From NCBI GenBank assembly GCA_949775045.1, contig OX459108.1:15715763-15779762 (forward strand): 64,000 nucleotides of DNA, written 5' to 3'. Below, one piece after another: positions 45,186-58,042 of this stretch. Position 1 is the stretch's first letter, and the number at the start of each line of letters is the position of its first letter. Source of the stretch: Metridium senile (lineage: Eukaryota > Cnidaria > Anthozoa > Actiniaria > Metridiidae). A program made the translations under genes and the position numbers. Under the pieces are notes generated by a model. The model had not been told where the DNA came from. It searched no databases and saw nothing but the letters and a program-made list of their open reading frames with translations.

Positions 45186-46143
45186 ACAATATACAACAAT
45201 AACTAATATTGCTATGTACATATCATTTTCTTTGTATATCAAAACATAAAAGATACTATAAAACGTTTTCAAAAAAACTAAATTTCTATAAAATAAATTC
45301 CTTGCAACCAAGAGTATGACCATTGTCGTACTAGCACAATCTATGTTATACTTTGTTAATTGTCCTCTTTATCAACTTTTTCCTATTTTTACCAGTTAAT
45401 TTGTTAAAATAACATGTTGCTGTCTTATATGCAAACATGCATGCAGCTTAGCATATACATTGCAACATACCCACAGCAAACAACCAACATTACAGTGACT
45501 ACTGGTGTCCTGGACACAAATCTATGGTTGTCTGGACAGCAGACACTAACACAATGCCAGGAGGGTATTCTCTGTGTATGAAGTGTCTGTCTTGTAGAGG
45601 TATATGTCATGTAGAGGTGTCTGTCTTGTACAGATGTCTGTCTTGTACAGGTGTCTGTCTTGTACAGATGTCTGTCTTGTACAGATGTCTGTCTTGTAGA
45701 GGTGTTTGTCTTGTAGAGGTGCACGTCTTGTAGAGGTACCTGTCTTGTAGAGTTGTCCGTCTTGTAGAGTTGTCCGTCTTGTAAAGGTGTCTGTCTTGTG
45801 CAGATGTCTGTCTTGTGCAGATGTCTGTCTTGTGCAGATGTCTGTCTTGTAGAGGTGTCTGTCTTGTACAGATGTCTGTCTTGTAGAGGTGTCTGTCTTG
45901 TACAGATGTCTGTCTTAGGTGCCACAGGAGTTGTCTGTCATAATGAGGTGTCTGTGCACCGGATGGTCATTTAATAAAGTATCTTTCTGAAGGAGATGTC
46001 TGACTTGTTCCAGTAGCTGTACATCTCAGGGTTGGTGTCTGTCTTGGGGAATTGTCTGCCTTTTAAAGACATTGATATTTATACTAGCAGTTTCTATAAA
46101 CAAATCTGTCAATTATTTAGGATGTTCCACCACCACAAAGTTC
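45186..46143. repeat. Sestrin 3' flank with 17-bp minisatellite
   Basis: 45578-45925 is about 20 copies of TGTCTGTCTTGTACAGA-type 17-mers with TAGAGG and TGCAGA variants. The 166-residue minus-strand open frame (Thr/Gln/Asp rich) is its translation and not a gene. 45186-45577 and 45926-46143 are unremarkable; the sestrin 3' UTR should lie just below 46144. Confidence 0.85.
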
Positions 46144-49100
46144 TTATTTCATGTACTTGAGAATTGCTCGGACTGCATACAATAACTCAGCCTGAACTCT
46201 TGCCTCTAACAGAAGAAGATTGATGTGAACCTACAAGAAAAACAATACAAAGATATATCAAATAATGCTCCTTGTATTGCAAGCCAACCACAGATAAAAA
46301 AGGGCGGTTTGATTGTTTGATTGAAATGCCTATGAAAAGCCAATGAAAAGCCTATGAAAAGCCTATGAAAAGCCAATGAAAAGCCTATGAAATGCCTACA
46401 AAAAGCCTATGAAAAGCCTGTGAAAAGCCTATGAAAAGCCTATGAAAAGCCTATGAAAAGCCTGTGAAAAGCCTATCAAAAGCATATGAAAAGCCTGTGA
46501 AAAGCCTATGAAAAGCCTATGAAAATACTATGAAAAGCCTATGTGAAAAGCCTGTGAAAAGCCTATGAAATCACACTGTGGATAAGTGGTACAGTATAAA
46601 TACTGTATATTCAACAATAGTTTGTTACATACCCTTTCAGAGTGTGTTAGTTGAGGCATAAACTCCATGTAATCTTGTTGTGTTACTTTCTCTGGACAAG
46701 TTGCTACCTGGAAAAGTGTGACAGAAAGACCATGATTGTGTGACAGAAAGACCATGATTGTGTGACAGAAAGACCATGATTGTGTGACAGAAAGACCATG
46801 ATTACACAATCAACATTTATTTGAAGGAATCTTTCCATTTGTTTTACCCCTCCGATCCTCAGTATGTAAATCTAATCCCCTCTATGGTAGGGTAGGGATA
46901 TTTCTTTCTTTAATATTGTATTAATAAAGGGGCTTTCCATTGGTTTACTAACCCTCCCCTGTGTGTATTTCCAATCCCCTTTATGGTAGGGTAGGGGTGT
47001 TCATTACTTGTGGTTTTGATATAGGAGCTTTCCATTGGTTCACTGAGCCCCTCCCCTATGTGTATTTCCAATCCCCTCTATGGTAGTGTAGGGGTATTTA
47101 TTACTTGTTTTGATATAGGAGATTTCCATTGGTTTACTGGGCCCCTCCCCTGTGTGTATTTCCAATCCCCTCTATGGTAGGGTAGGGATATTGTTTTACT
47201 TACTGATTTGATATATCTTTTATACGATCTTTCCATTAGTTTATTGACCTACAATTGCAAAACACATACATTATAGTAAATTGTAATAATTCTTAACATG
47301 TCCAGCACCAACATGAAAGAGCCAAGTTCTTTGTTTGAGAAGAATTAATGAAAATTACCACAAACTGTTTGATGAAAGTTGCTTAATACTATTTATAAGT
47401 ATGTGGCAAGGTTGACAAATAAAATTGTTATTTTTCATTAATTCTTCAAGAACTTAAGTGGTATATCCTTTTAAAAACACATCTACATAAAATACCAGTT
47501 TCTGAATTTTTCCAGTTCTCCATTTCAAACCACAACATGAGATATAAAGTTCCCTGATGTGTGCAATTCATTAATTGTCCTCTTTCACTATGACGTCACA
47601 TCAAAACATTCTATTGTTCTAACGCTAAGGATCAAGGTCACCAGTTGGGGACAGATTCATAACAAGAATACACAATAAAATTGCATTTACAAGACAACAA
47701 AATGCCATAAATATGAAAGTATATACAGACACATAACATACATAAAAATTAGATAATATGAAGCTCAATTTTCAAAGAGAAAGAACATTTAGTTGAAATT
47801 ACTATTGTTTTTTCAGCGATTCTATCCCCCACTAAAATACATTGTGACGTCATAATGAAATAGGGCAATTGCACAATTAAAAGAAAATCCATGAGAAATC
47901 AATCAGAAACAAGTATTTTATTTAATTGTGTTTACTTATTAATTTAGTTACCTCTGTGTAAAGATAATCATCATGATAAATACCAAATATTAGGTGAATA
48001 TAATTCCATGTCGCTCGTCGAAACACAGTAGTATCAACATTGGTTTTATCCCCAAGACTAATGGATGGAAGGAAAAATAGATGAGATGGATGAATGAATG
48101 AAACTTTTGATGAATTTTTGACATTATTTTGACATTTTTTCATCTCAGTCGGACCAATCAGGTAAAAGTTTATATCGAGAGGTGGAGACTTTAGAACTTT
48201 GATGTCTGTACTGGTAATTGCATGTCTGATTGAGATGAAAAAATGTCAAAAATTAATCAAAAGTTTTTGTAAGTGACTATGGTACGGCGAGTCGCACAGT
48301 AATGTGATTTTACTAAATGTCTTTGAACTTACGTCAAATAAGTTAGACCAAATGTGACATTAAACTTCTCATCCAATATCGTGCCAATATCAGGATAAAG
48401 TCGATTTACAAGTGAGTACCCATGTTCCTCCCATGAACAATCACCAAAACGAAACGTTGAGATTTCTTGATGCGCAGTGCTTGTTGCAAAGTCTTTGTAA
48501 TGGAACTTGTCGTCGTCCATGTACTGAGCTACATCAGATACTAAGCATTCTTGGGACTTGGATGAATCATTATTGGACTGGGCCACTGCAATATAATACA
48601 CATAGATGAATAGGAAATACAATATACATATTAAATGAATTGACAAAAAGATGAATAAATGAATGAATAAATGGATGAGTAAAGAAATGAATGAATGATT
48701 AAATGGATGAGTAAAGAAATGAATGAATGATTAAATGGATGAGTAAAGAAATGAAATAATGATTAAATGAATAAATGGATGAGTAAAGAAATGAATGAAT
48801 GATTAAATGAATAAATGGATGAGTAAAGAAATGAATGAATGATTAAATGATTAAATGGATGAGTAAAGAAATGAATGAATGATTAAATGAATAAATGGAT
48901 GAGTAAAGAAATGAATGAATGATTAAATGATTAAATGGATGAGTAAAGAAATGAATGAATGATTAAATGATTAAATGGATGAGTAAAGAAATGAATGAAT
49001 GATTAAATGATTAAATGGATGAGTAAAGAAATGAATGAATGATTAAATGATTAAATGGATGAGTAAAGAAATGAATGAATGATTAAATGATTAAATGGAT

Positions 49101-52100
49101 GAGTAAAGAAATGAATTAATGATTAAATGAATAAATGGATGAGTAAAGAAATGAATGAATGAATAAATGAATAAATGGATGAGTAAAGAAATGAATGAAT
49201 GATTAAATGAATAAATGGATGAGTAAAGAAATGAATGAATGATTAAATGAATAAATGGATGAGTAAAGAAATGAATTAATGAATAAATGAATAAATGGAT
49301 GAGTAAAGAAATGAATTAATGATTAAATGAATAAATGGATGAGTAAAGAAATGAATGAATAAATTTAAATGAATGGTTGAATAAATTAAATATAAAGATG
49401 AATGAATAAATTAATGAATGGATAAATGAATGAATAAATGAATGAATGGATAAATGAATGGATGGATAAATGAATGGATAAATGAATGGATAAATGAATG
49501 GATAAATGAATGAATAGAATAAATTATGTCTTACATTCTCCACTCTCAAGCTTTTCAAAATGGTGGAACAATTCTTCCTGGGACGCCTCTGCCATGTACT
49601 GATCTTGGTCTGCTAATACCTGTTTCATTCTTGCTACTAACTCTTCGCCGCTTATGAAATCATTAGAGTCAATAATGTTACTATTGGCACAGGAATTATT
49701 ATCAAAACTGGTTTGGTTACTGTCGGTCATTGATGGAGGTCGAAACGTATGACCAGATTCCTGATCTATTTCTGCCACAACTCCACAGCCAAATACAAAA
49801 CTGGACAATGCATGGAAGTGTGCAAGGATGACGATAGCCTGTATTAGTTCTGATAATGACCAGTTGTCTTCTCCTTTTAACAAAGCCTGGAAGAGAAAAG
49901 GATTAATTATTACACTACACTATGTAAACTATATTATAAACCTTTCAAAAACATCTGTTATTTTTGTTACTACAGTGTTTATTATTATTTTATCTAAAAA
50001 ATTTATTTAATGTTTTTTTATATATGATGGTGATGGTATCAATAATGATGACAACAGTGATGGTTATGGAGAAAAATGATGCCATTGATGATGATGATGA
50101 ATATCATGTTGTCAATGATGATAATAAGATAATGATAATGTTTGTGATGTCATTGATGTTTATTATGATGATGATGAAACTGATATTGACAGTATTGATG
50201 CTGTTATTGATGATGATAATACTAAAGATACACATGATGATGATGCCAATGATAACAACGATAATGATAATATTTGTGATGTCATTGATGACAATAGCAG
50301 TAATGATATTATTTTTGATGACATTGATGTTTATTATGATGATGATGAAACTGATATTGACAGTATGGTTGCTGTTATTGATGATGATTATACTAAAGAT
50401 ATACACATGATGATGATGCCAATGATAATAACGATAATGATATTGTTTGTGATGTCATTGATGATGATGATGATGAATATTATAACAAGAATGATAATAG
50501 CAATAATGATAATGTTTGTGATGACATTGATGTTTATTATGATGATGATGAAACTGATATTGACAGTATTGATGCTTTTATTGATGCCAATGATAATAAC
50601 GATAATGATAATGTCCATCTTCACCTCAATATGTTTAGGTTCAATTAGCCATGGTTGATGTGCCAGGTATTTGTTGATTTCTGACAATCGGCGTAACTTT
50701 CTCGGCACATGCTGTATTCCCTTGAGCCATTCCTTGTTGCCATTGTATCTTAGGAACTCACTCTCATACATATGTACCTAGAAAAGAAAACAATTTACAC
50801 ATGAAACAAGGATGAGAAAAACAGGCATTTAAATATCATTGAAAAACTCATAAATAATTTTTGCGTCCGATCTGTGTGAGATATACAGTGGCTCATATGT
50901 GTATATCCCATATAGATTGGTCACTCATACTGTATTTATAAAATTCATGAATAATTAATAAGAATCTTACAAAAAGAAATATATCACATCAGTGACGAGA
51001 TCTGTAAATCTCACACAGATTTCATCCTTATTTGCATAAGTTTCAACTTGAATTTTCTCAACCAGATTTACTTTTATCTTGACAATTTTAGTAAAATATG
51101 AAATAACTCACATTGGACTTTTATAAGTACAATACAATATTCGCGTCTGAACTGTATGAGATATACAGATCGGCCTGCTTATATTGTATATATAACATAG
51201 TACTTTTATGTTTACAAGCATACAACACTCACATGTTGATTTTTGATGAGGGAGAAATGTTATAAAACCATTGTGTTTGAATTATATACAGTACTTACAA
51301 GATAACAACACTGATGTCTACTTGCCGCCTGAAAATTGGAAAACAATGGTAAGTATGAACGTTGTTGATGATGATTGATCATGACAATGGTGGAAATTAT
51401 GATGATGATGATTGACAAGGGTGGTGATGATTATGGTGATGATGGTGGTGGTGGTGATGATGGTGGTGGTGATAATGATGATTATGATGATGATGATTGA
51501 CAATGGTGGTGATGATGATGATGATGATTATGGTGATGATGATGGTGGTGATGATAATGATGATTGATGATGATGATTATGGTGATGATGATGGTGGTGA
51601 TGATAATGATGATTGATGATGATGATTATGGTGATGATGATGATGGTGGTGATGATGATGATGATTGATGATGATGGTGATGATAATGGTGGTGATGATG
51701 ATGATGATTATGATGATTGACAATGGTGATAATGATCTTTGTGATAATAATAATAGTAATAAAAAATATAAATTAACTTTTTTAGAAGCATTCTACAAAG
51801 GGTTCTACAAAGTCTCAATGCTTTTACAATGTTAATAAAAAACCCTATAAATCAATAATACTATTGTAATTACCATAATAGCAATGTAATGTCTCCAGTC
51901 AAACGGCAGTGATCCTTCTCCTTGCATGATATAAAACTGTGTCCTTTTAAAACAATCTAAGTACTGTGGATGTATTGATAAGACAGCTGTCACACTAGAC
52001 ACACGTCCAGTGGACAGGAATGACTCCACAAGAATACTGTGCATCTGTTCATCATCCGTATCAATTGGTGGAAACTAAAAAAAAAACATTGAAAATGAGT

Positions 52101-55100
52101 TAAAAAATAATGATTTTATATTTAAATATGTAAAAAACTAATTATGAAAATAATTTTTAAAAATGTATTACTTCTATTTATTACTTTTTATTTATTCTAA
52201 TAATAACAATGGTAAATGAATTATAATGAATGGTAAAACCGGTAATAAAAAATTACTAATTATGAATAATTAGAAACACAATGCATCATAAGAGACAAAA
52301 TGAATTTTGCAACACTATAAAAACGATTTAAGTTAGCATTTTTATGGTGTTACAAATTTCATTTTATTGCTATTGTTTATACCAAACATTGATGCAGTCT
52401 ATACTAGTTTACTTGCTAATTTGCTTTTATAAATGAGATAAACAAATAATCATACCCCATCCATTTTGTGAAAATCTGAACAAATCTGAACAAATAGGTT
52501 CATAGTAACTCTCTTATCATTACAGACTGACAAAGTTCTTACAAATACATGTAGTTTCATACGGCAATATTCAATGTTTGTGCAACATTGACAATAGTTA
52601 CATCATCACTAGTGTATATTGAAGTCTGCATTCATTAATATTCAAACCCATTAAAAACCAACGGTGATGTTTATCCATACAAAACAATGTCAGTGAACTG
52701 ACAGTTAAAACAGTCTTTTACACCACAAAAATAAGATTGTAAGTGACTTTTTAAATGTTAATCTGTTGAAATTATTTTACTTTGAGGAAGGATTTCTAAT
52801 AACGTATCTTTGACCCCAGGTGACAATACACGTAATACAATTAACAATGAAATTTTGTGACACTTTTTAAAGTTAAATATTTTGAAATATTTTTAACTCC
52901 CTACAATTCTAATTGTTTCCTTATCATATCAATATTTTGAAATCTTTATTTCATATTCTTGTTCACAAAGATATATGGACATGGCCTACTAGTTATCGTC
53001 AATGAACTGTAATAATTGATTTAGAAGTATAAAATATGTTTAGAGATAAACATGCTGTGAGGCACAAATCATGTGAGAAATGCAACCACGAGGTGAAGGT
53101 TTTCAAGCACTTCAAATAGTTTTAACGGTCTAGTGGTTACGTTTTGTTATTAATTGATTTTTAGAAACCAGATAATAATATTGTCTTCTAATTCTTATTG
53201 TGGCATTCAGCCAATCAAGCAGCAAATGTTTATAGTTATATGTAAACGTTTTCAAACAATGGTTTCAAGTCACAGTTATTGGACAAAAACAAAAACTATG
53301 CCCAAAGGCCTGATCAACTTGAATCCATTGTTCAAAATCACTTCAATATAAAACAAGTATAAATCTCTTTTTGCACTCTTATTTGTTTAAATATCAAATT
53401 TTTATGTAGACTGATATCATAACATTATGGAACTGGTAGATTGATATCATAACACGTTATGGGACTAGTAGACTGATATCATAATGTTATGGGACTAGTA
53501 GACTGTCAAAAGCATTAAACTGTCAATAACTGTCATTTTAGAAATTTGTGAAAAGAGTCTTTTTGCTTCATATGAGCACATTATGGGAAAAGGAGGTTAT
53601 CATCTTTTGAGAGAAAATAGCATTACAGTGCTACTAATTCAACCGGGGCTACCTCGAGTTTATTAGACAATCACGTTTGAGCTTAGAACAAAAGATGTCT
53701 ACTTTGTCTCCTTATCAGCCAATCAAATTATAGGCGCAAATTGACTTGATGGATCGTCTATGTCTGGTTCTTTTGTTCTTAAGCTCAAACTTGAGTGGCT
53801 AATGAACTCGGGGTGGCCCCGGTTGAATTAGCAGCACTGTAAATGCTTAATTTATTGATTTTTTTTTTAGAAAATGTCATTTTTGACAATAAATTTCCCC
53901 TTATACTGGGTAGTGCAAAAACGCAAAAACAGATTGAGACTTGTTATAACTGTAATACCAGCTATTGATGATCAAATATTACTTCAAATTCTTTGTTTTA
54001 TTGTTAAATAGACTCAACATTAAATATAGATATTGTTGAGATAGAGATATTGTATTATTTTTTTGTGTTCTTTTTTTAAATATTTGGTTTATAACTAACA
54101 CCAACACCATCACCATCATATATATTATAAACATCATTATTGTCGTCTTATACATTACCATTACAACAGTTAACACCATTGTCATCATCCTAATCATCAT
54201 CAACAACATCATCATCATTATCCTCATCATTATCACTGTCATCATCATCATTATCCTCATCATTATCACTGTCATCATCATCATTATATCATCATCATCT
54301 TCATTATAATTTCTAATGTAATGCGAACACCAAAATAGGGTTAAAAACATTGATTTTAAAACATACAACTTATATTTAGAATAAAAACTAACGCAAGAAT
54401 ATGATGTCAATATGGAGTCAAGATGACTCCGAAACGTCATATTCTTGCGTTAGTTTTTATTCTAAATACGTTTTCTAAATCTCTTTTACAACATATTTTT
54501 TTTTCCCCGGGCTTCTATAATTGCAATTACTTTAATTGCTTTACTCCGCGACGATCATATACTCATACACAATATATATTCTGTTTATGCATGCTAATTC
54601 GATTAACACATTTTACCTTCCTATCAAATTGCATGTTATTAATTAATAGCACTTTGGTCAGCGACTATTATTAGTAACACTTGTTATAAACATGCAGCTC
54701 GCCACACATGCTATCTCCAACAGAGCTATATGTCCTATACACACCACAATATTTCAGGTACAATATAGAGACCTATTTTGAGCTATTGCTTTACAAACGT
54801 ACAACCCTAGAGTCATTAAGTTACTAGAGAAACAACGTATTTCTTAAAGATAGTCCTATAACATATATAAATCGTATTTAAAGCATTACTCTCGTCATTT
54901 GAATCTTGTAACAATATTTACTGGAATTAACTACATTGAAATGTGATGGATATCAGAGGAGTTGTCAGTTTTTGCATAAAATTAAAATATGAGTTTCAGC
55001 AAACAATAGAGAGTGCAAGACAGTTCTGCCATTTTATACATGAAATATTCAAGATTACCAAAGACCCTTATTGACATGTCAAATACACTATATCACATAA

Positions 55101-56365
55101 AAATGCAAAAAAAAACATTAGCAAGAGATTTGACTATGCTCGGGAAAGTGCAGTGCGCGCTGCAATAAAATGCTTGATGAAAACTTGCATCAATGTAACA
55201 TGAAAGCTTGAATCAAAATATGATATATAATTACAGATTTAAACAACAAAATGAATCGAAACTGTATCGTATTGAAGCAATATAATACTACTAAGACAGC
55301 CGTGAATTCAAAATATGTCAATAAAACCCTTCAGAACAAATATCTTGATCACGAATAGCATTACAATTCCAGCTCTGGAAAAGATAACGTCTGAAAACGT
55401 TTAGTTATGAGAAGGATTAAATGCTTTTGCAGGAGAAAAGGCATTTAGTTACAAAGCAAAACAATAAAGTATGTCAAATAAAATAAATCACCGAGCAAGA
55501 TTAATTTGTCTCGTTTACTGAGCGCGCGCAGTTATACAAGCACAGAAAAGATCTCAATTCCTATGAACTATTTAAGTAATTTTAAAGCTGTTTCAGTGAA
55601 ACTGTTAACTGCATATTTGTAAAATACATTAGTGCAGTGTAAAGAAAGCAAAATATTTATAGAAGCCTTGTTTGAGAAGCCATAAACAGTGTTGTGATGT
55701 CACGAAGGAGAGTATGATGAAATACCCCTGCGGTACAACAATACTCCTATTTACAAAGATTTCCCAATTAAAAAACAATATATATTAAGTCCTTCAACTG
55801 CAGAAATGTTGAAATATATTATATTTTACGAAAAAAAAATCCTAGTTGTCAATCATATTAATACATTGGTCAGTGAAATTACTCGGGGATTCTCGGCCGG
55901 GATGAGTCCCACTTGAAATTGAATTGATCGTTTTCCCTCCTTACCTCTTTGCAAGGAATGAACGATGAAGGACCCTTGAACAGTGGTCTGGGAACTCGAA
56001 AACCTTTTTTCTGTAAGTAAATAAAACAAATAGGTTTGTCTCGAGATGTCAGTTATAAAGCAAAATTATGTTGTAAGCCAAAGGACGCACGCTTTTACCT
56101 TTACAATTTCAATGGATTTACTGCACGTTTCTCTCACATCTGGGAAAGGACATCGTAGAGAAAGCATTAAAACGGATGGTAGGATCTCTGCCAGGGCTTT
56201 CCTACCATCAACGTCTTTATTTTCGTCCTCATAGCTTATCCAAACATCAATTAATTTGCCGAGAGAATCAAGACATTTCTTTCTTCTTGATACATCTCTG
56301 CTTCGTAAAACGCTCAAATCTCGCACTGTTTCATCGTCTGATAACACATCTTCATCATCGCTCAT
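46144..56365 (-). CDS. SESN1: Sestrin (SESN1-like)
   Basis: Stress-induced leucine sensor that inhibits mTORC1 through GATOR2 and has antioxidant activity. Eleven minus-strand exons: 56365-56099, 56010-55945, 52074-51874, 51328-51299 (30 nt), 50777-50625, 49886-49535, 48585-48333, 48057-47952, 47248-47204 (45 nt), 46707-46633 and 46230-46144. They are in phase and give 544 residues. The N-terminus (RDVSRRKKCLDSLGKL, LRCPFPDVRE) and GPSSFIP match the long SESN1 form. Then come HPQYLDCFKRTQFYI, RHYIAIMAASRHQCCYL (Cys185 at the redox-Cys position), LAHQPWLIEPKHIE, FGCGVVAE..HTFRPPS, ASQEEL, EEHGYSLVNRLYPD, VDTTVFRRATWNYIHLIFG, LTHSERVHINLLLLEARVQA and LLYAVRAILKYMK. The leucine-pocket Arg and Glu regions appear conserved. 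A long intron 2 (3.9 kb) follows the N-terminal exons. Confidence 0.95.
46325..46568 (-). repeat. 11-bp satellite CATAGGCTTTT in the last sestrin intron
   Basis: About 20 copies of AAAAGCCTATG on the plus strand, i.e. CATAGGCTTTT in the sestrin sense direction, mixed with the CACAGGCTTTT variant. Same unit, variant and transcriptional orientation as in ABCB7 intron 10. Confidence 0.95.
46719..46804. repeat. 22-bp tandem repeat, four copies
   Basis: TGTGTGACAGAAAGACCATGAT units directly upstream (in transcript sense) of the sestrin exon at 46633-46707. Confidence 0.92.
46850..47192. repeat. About 96-bp minisatellite, four copies
   Basis: Units contain CCAATCCCCTCTATGGTAGG, GTAGGGATATT and GCTTTCCATTGGTTTACT. 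It ends just before the 45-nt sestrin exon at 47204-47248. Confidence 0.9.
48646..49520. repeat. 40-bp minisatellite and (TGAA)n in sestrin intron 6
   Basis: About 18 copies of a 40-bp unit GATTAAATGATTAAATGGAT + GAGTAAAGAAATGAATGAAT to about 49370, then an ATGAATGGATAA tetranucleotide tract up to the exon at 49535. Very low divergence between neighbouring copies. Confidence 0.95.
50025..50612. repeat. GAT-triplet array with about 285-bp duplication, sestrin intron 5
   Basis: (GAT)n-rich. A block starting GATAATGTTTGTGATGTCAT and containing ACTGATATTGACAGTATTGA is present at about 50135, 50310 and 50510. Open frames on both strands are artefacts. Confidence 0.9.
51355..51745. repeat. GAT/GGT triplet array in sestrin intron 3
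   Basis: (GATGAT)(GGT) array next to the 30-nt exon 51299-51328; internal copies of GATGATGATTATGGTGATGA. Confidence 0.92.
52280..52430. mobile_element. Degraded copy of the GTAACAC..GACGCAG element
   Basis: TGAATTTTGCAACACTATAAA and TTATGGTGTTACAAATTTCA are inverted arms. The tail is CATTGATGCAGTCTATACTA then GTTTACTTGCTAATTTGC. The central GAAACG hairpin is missing. In sestrin intron 2. Confidence 0.7.
52431..53628. other. Sestrin intron 2, unremarkable part
   Basis: AT-rich intron sequence. 53400-53505 has three short direct copies of GACTGATATCATAACRTTAT GGGACTAGTA type. No gene or RNA recognised. Confidence 0.5.
53629..53840. mobile_element. MITE with CTAATTCAACCGGGGC arms
   Basis: GCTACTAATTCAACCGGGGC..CTCGAGTTTATTAG..GTTTGAGCTTAGAACAAAAG at the left is mirrored by CTTTTGTTCTTAAGCTCAAAC..CTAATGAACTCGGGG..GCCCCGGTTGAATTAGCAGC at the right. 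About 60-bp arms. Confidence 0.88.
54100..54305. repeat. ATC-triplet tract in sestrin intron 2
   Basis: (ATC)n with a duplicated ATCATCATCATTATCCTCAT block. The 153-residue minus-strand frame is an artefact. Confidence 0.85.
54370..54470. mobile_element. Palindromic element with GACTCCGAAACG centre
   Basis: Arms of about 33 bp (TTTAGAATAAAAACTAACGC..AAGAATATGA and complement) enclose GGAGTC-AAGAT-GACTCC followed by GAAACG. It has the same architecture, a hairpin followed by GAAACG inside long inverted arms, as 19580-19697 and 44551-45050. Confidence 0.75.
54471..55944. other. Sestrin intron 2, 5' half
   Basis: No repeat family, RNA gene or exon recognised. AT-rich single-copy-looking sequence. 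Confidence 0.45.
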
Positions 56366-57131
56366 GATGCCCTGACAATCCTTTTGTCTTTACCAGCCGG
56401 GAATGCCGACTTCAGGGCTAAAATAGCCACAAAAATCGTGATTTTGGAGTGAGTTTCTTCAGTAAATTTACTCTGAGAGCAGGTCTCGGTGTAAACCGAC
56501 ATCAAGTCTTTCTTGACATACAACAAGTAACCAATCAGAGCACAGAAAACTATGCGTCATGATCACACCCCCTATATATCCTTATATGGGCAATGTAAAG
56601 TGTAATAAAATGAGAAAGGAAAATAAAAATAGACTAAAAATGGAAGACAGAGAAAGATAGCAATTAAGGCGAAAGCAGAATAGAAATGAAAAGCTACAGG
56701 AAAAATAAGTGAACGCGGAAAGTATGTTAAAATATTACAAACTAATGAATGCGGAATAACAACACAAACAAGATCGCAACAGGGACCGAATTAGGCATTA
56801 GACTGATCAATAATTTATGCAGATCAGCTTTCTCTACATTTCTTCTTATAATGTAGTTTTTTAGCCTGAAAAGCTTTCCATAGTTGCGGCGAATCTTGTG
56901 TAGATACTAACGATTTTCACTTTTTTTCGTTTCGATATTTTATATCAAGTTTCTTTTCCTATTTATATTCTTACTATTTTCCTTTGATGTTGTTCCACAT
57001 GTGACTGTGCTTGCAGGGGGTATCTAATAAATAGATTCATACTATTTTCCTTTGATGTTGTTCCACTTGTGACTGTGCTTGCAGGGGGTATGTAATAAAT
57101 TCAGATAAAATAAACGAAAAATGTATAGCAA
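56366..57131. promoter_or_regulatory. Upstream region of sestrin with a 66-bp direct duplication
   Basis: The sestrin promoter should lie here. 56978-57095 contains two adjacent copies (about 66 bp) of ACTATTTTCCTTTGATGTTG + TTCCACATGTGACTGTGCTTGCAG. No TATA box assigned. Confidence 0.5.
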
Positions 57132-57189
57132 TTGCCTCAAAAAATTAAAATGAAAAGGCAAAACCACTTTGTATACATTTATGTTTTAT

Positions 57190-57490
57190 GTAATTTCCTT
57201 TCCTTTCCTTTCCTTTCCTTTCCTTTCCTTTCCTTTCCTTTCCTTTCCTTTCCTTTCCTTTTCGTTCCTTTCCTTTCCTTTCCTTTCCTTTCCTTTCCTT
57301 TCCTTTCCTTTCCTTTCCTTTCCTTTCCTTTCCTTTCCTTTCCTTTCCTTTCCTTTCCTTTCCTTTCCTTTCCTTTCCTTTCCTTTCCTTTCCTTTCCTT
57401 TCCTTTCCTTTCCTTTCCTTTCCTTTCCTTTCCTTTTCTTTCCTTTCCTTTCCTTTCCTTGGCTTTCCTTTCCTTTCTTTTCCTTTATTA
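57190..57490. repeat. (TTTCC)n pentanucleotide array
   Basis: About 60 copies of TTTCC with few interruptions: a polypyrimidine/polypurine tract of about 300 bp between the divergent sestrin and HYKK genes. The 116-191 residue Phe/Leu/Ser/Pro or Lys/Gly/Glu/Arg open frames are artefacts. Confidence 0.97.
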
Positions 57491-57927
57491 TCCATTTCTT
57501 TTCTTTCCTTTTCGTTTCATATTTCATTATATTTGACTACTTTTTACAATACCTTAATTTTACTGATATATTGATTTTAAATACCGGCTCTTTTATTTTG
57601 ATATATATTGCTGAGTCACGAGGTTTAAAAGTCATCCTGTTCCGTTTTACAGACTCCACTAATACGCACGTATCCCGGATGCTATCCCATCTACTTTATT
57701 TCCTTGAGAATACACGGACCATATTCTTGGACAAAAAGAGTTGATTGATTTTTCAAAATTTATCGGCATTTTGTGTGATCAGACGTCAAAGGTCTGCTAT
57801 CATGGCCTTTATCTAAATATCAATCAGTAGTCTTTCCGTGAACTACAAGTATCATATCTATGTTGAAATACATCAATTTGATAAACTATAGAAAAATATT
57901 TTGATAGCTGAGAGAGTACATAGTCTA

Positions 57928-58042
57928 ATACCTTGGCGTGTTTCTCGCTAGCTAGCTTCGTGTCGTCCTCACTATCCCCTCCCCCTCCGAGTCGCCGGGT
58001 AATCCCCTTGCATTTATAAATAGATAAACTCACGCTGACCAT
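57928..58042 (-). CDS. Possible short coding exon of unknown gene
   Basis: A minus-strand frame starts MVSVSLSIYKCKGITRRLGG, continues GGDSEDDTKLASEKHAK, and meets a GTATTA donor-like site at 57932. It is more GC-rich and more complex than its surroundings. It could be an alternative first exon of sestrin, an exon of an unrecognised gene, or chance. I do not recognise the product. Confidence 0.2.

Noticed and set aside
45425..45925. 166-residue Thr/Gln/Asp-rich minus-strand frame
   Set aside because: 17-bp minisatellite whose frame-to-frame pattern produces a repetitive peptide; no splice or homology support.
57132..57744. Lys/Gly/Glu/Arg and Phe/Leu/Ser/Pro frames up to 191 residues
   Set aside because: Pentanucleotide (TTTCC)n array read on both strands.
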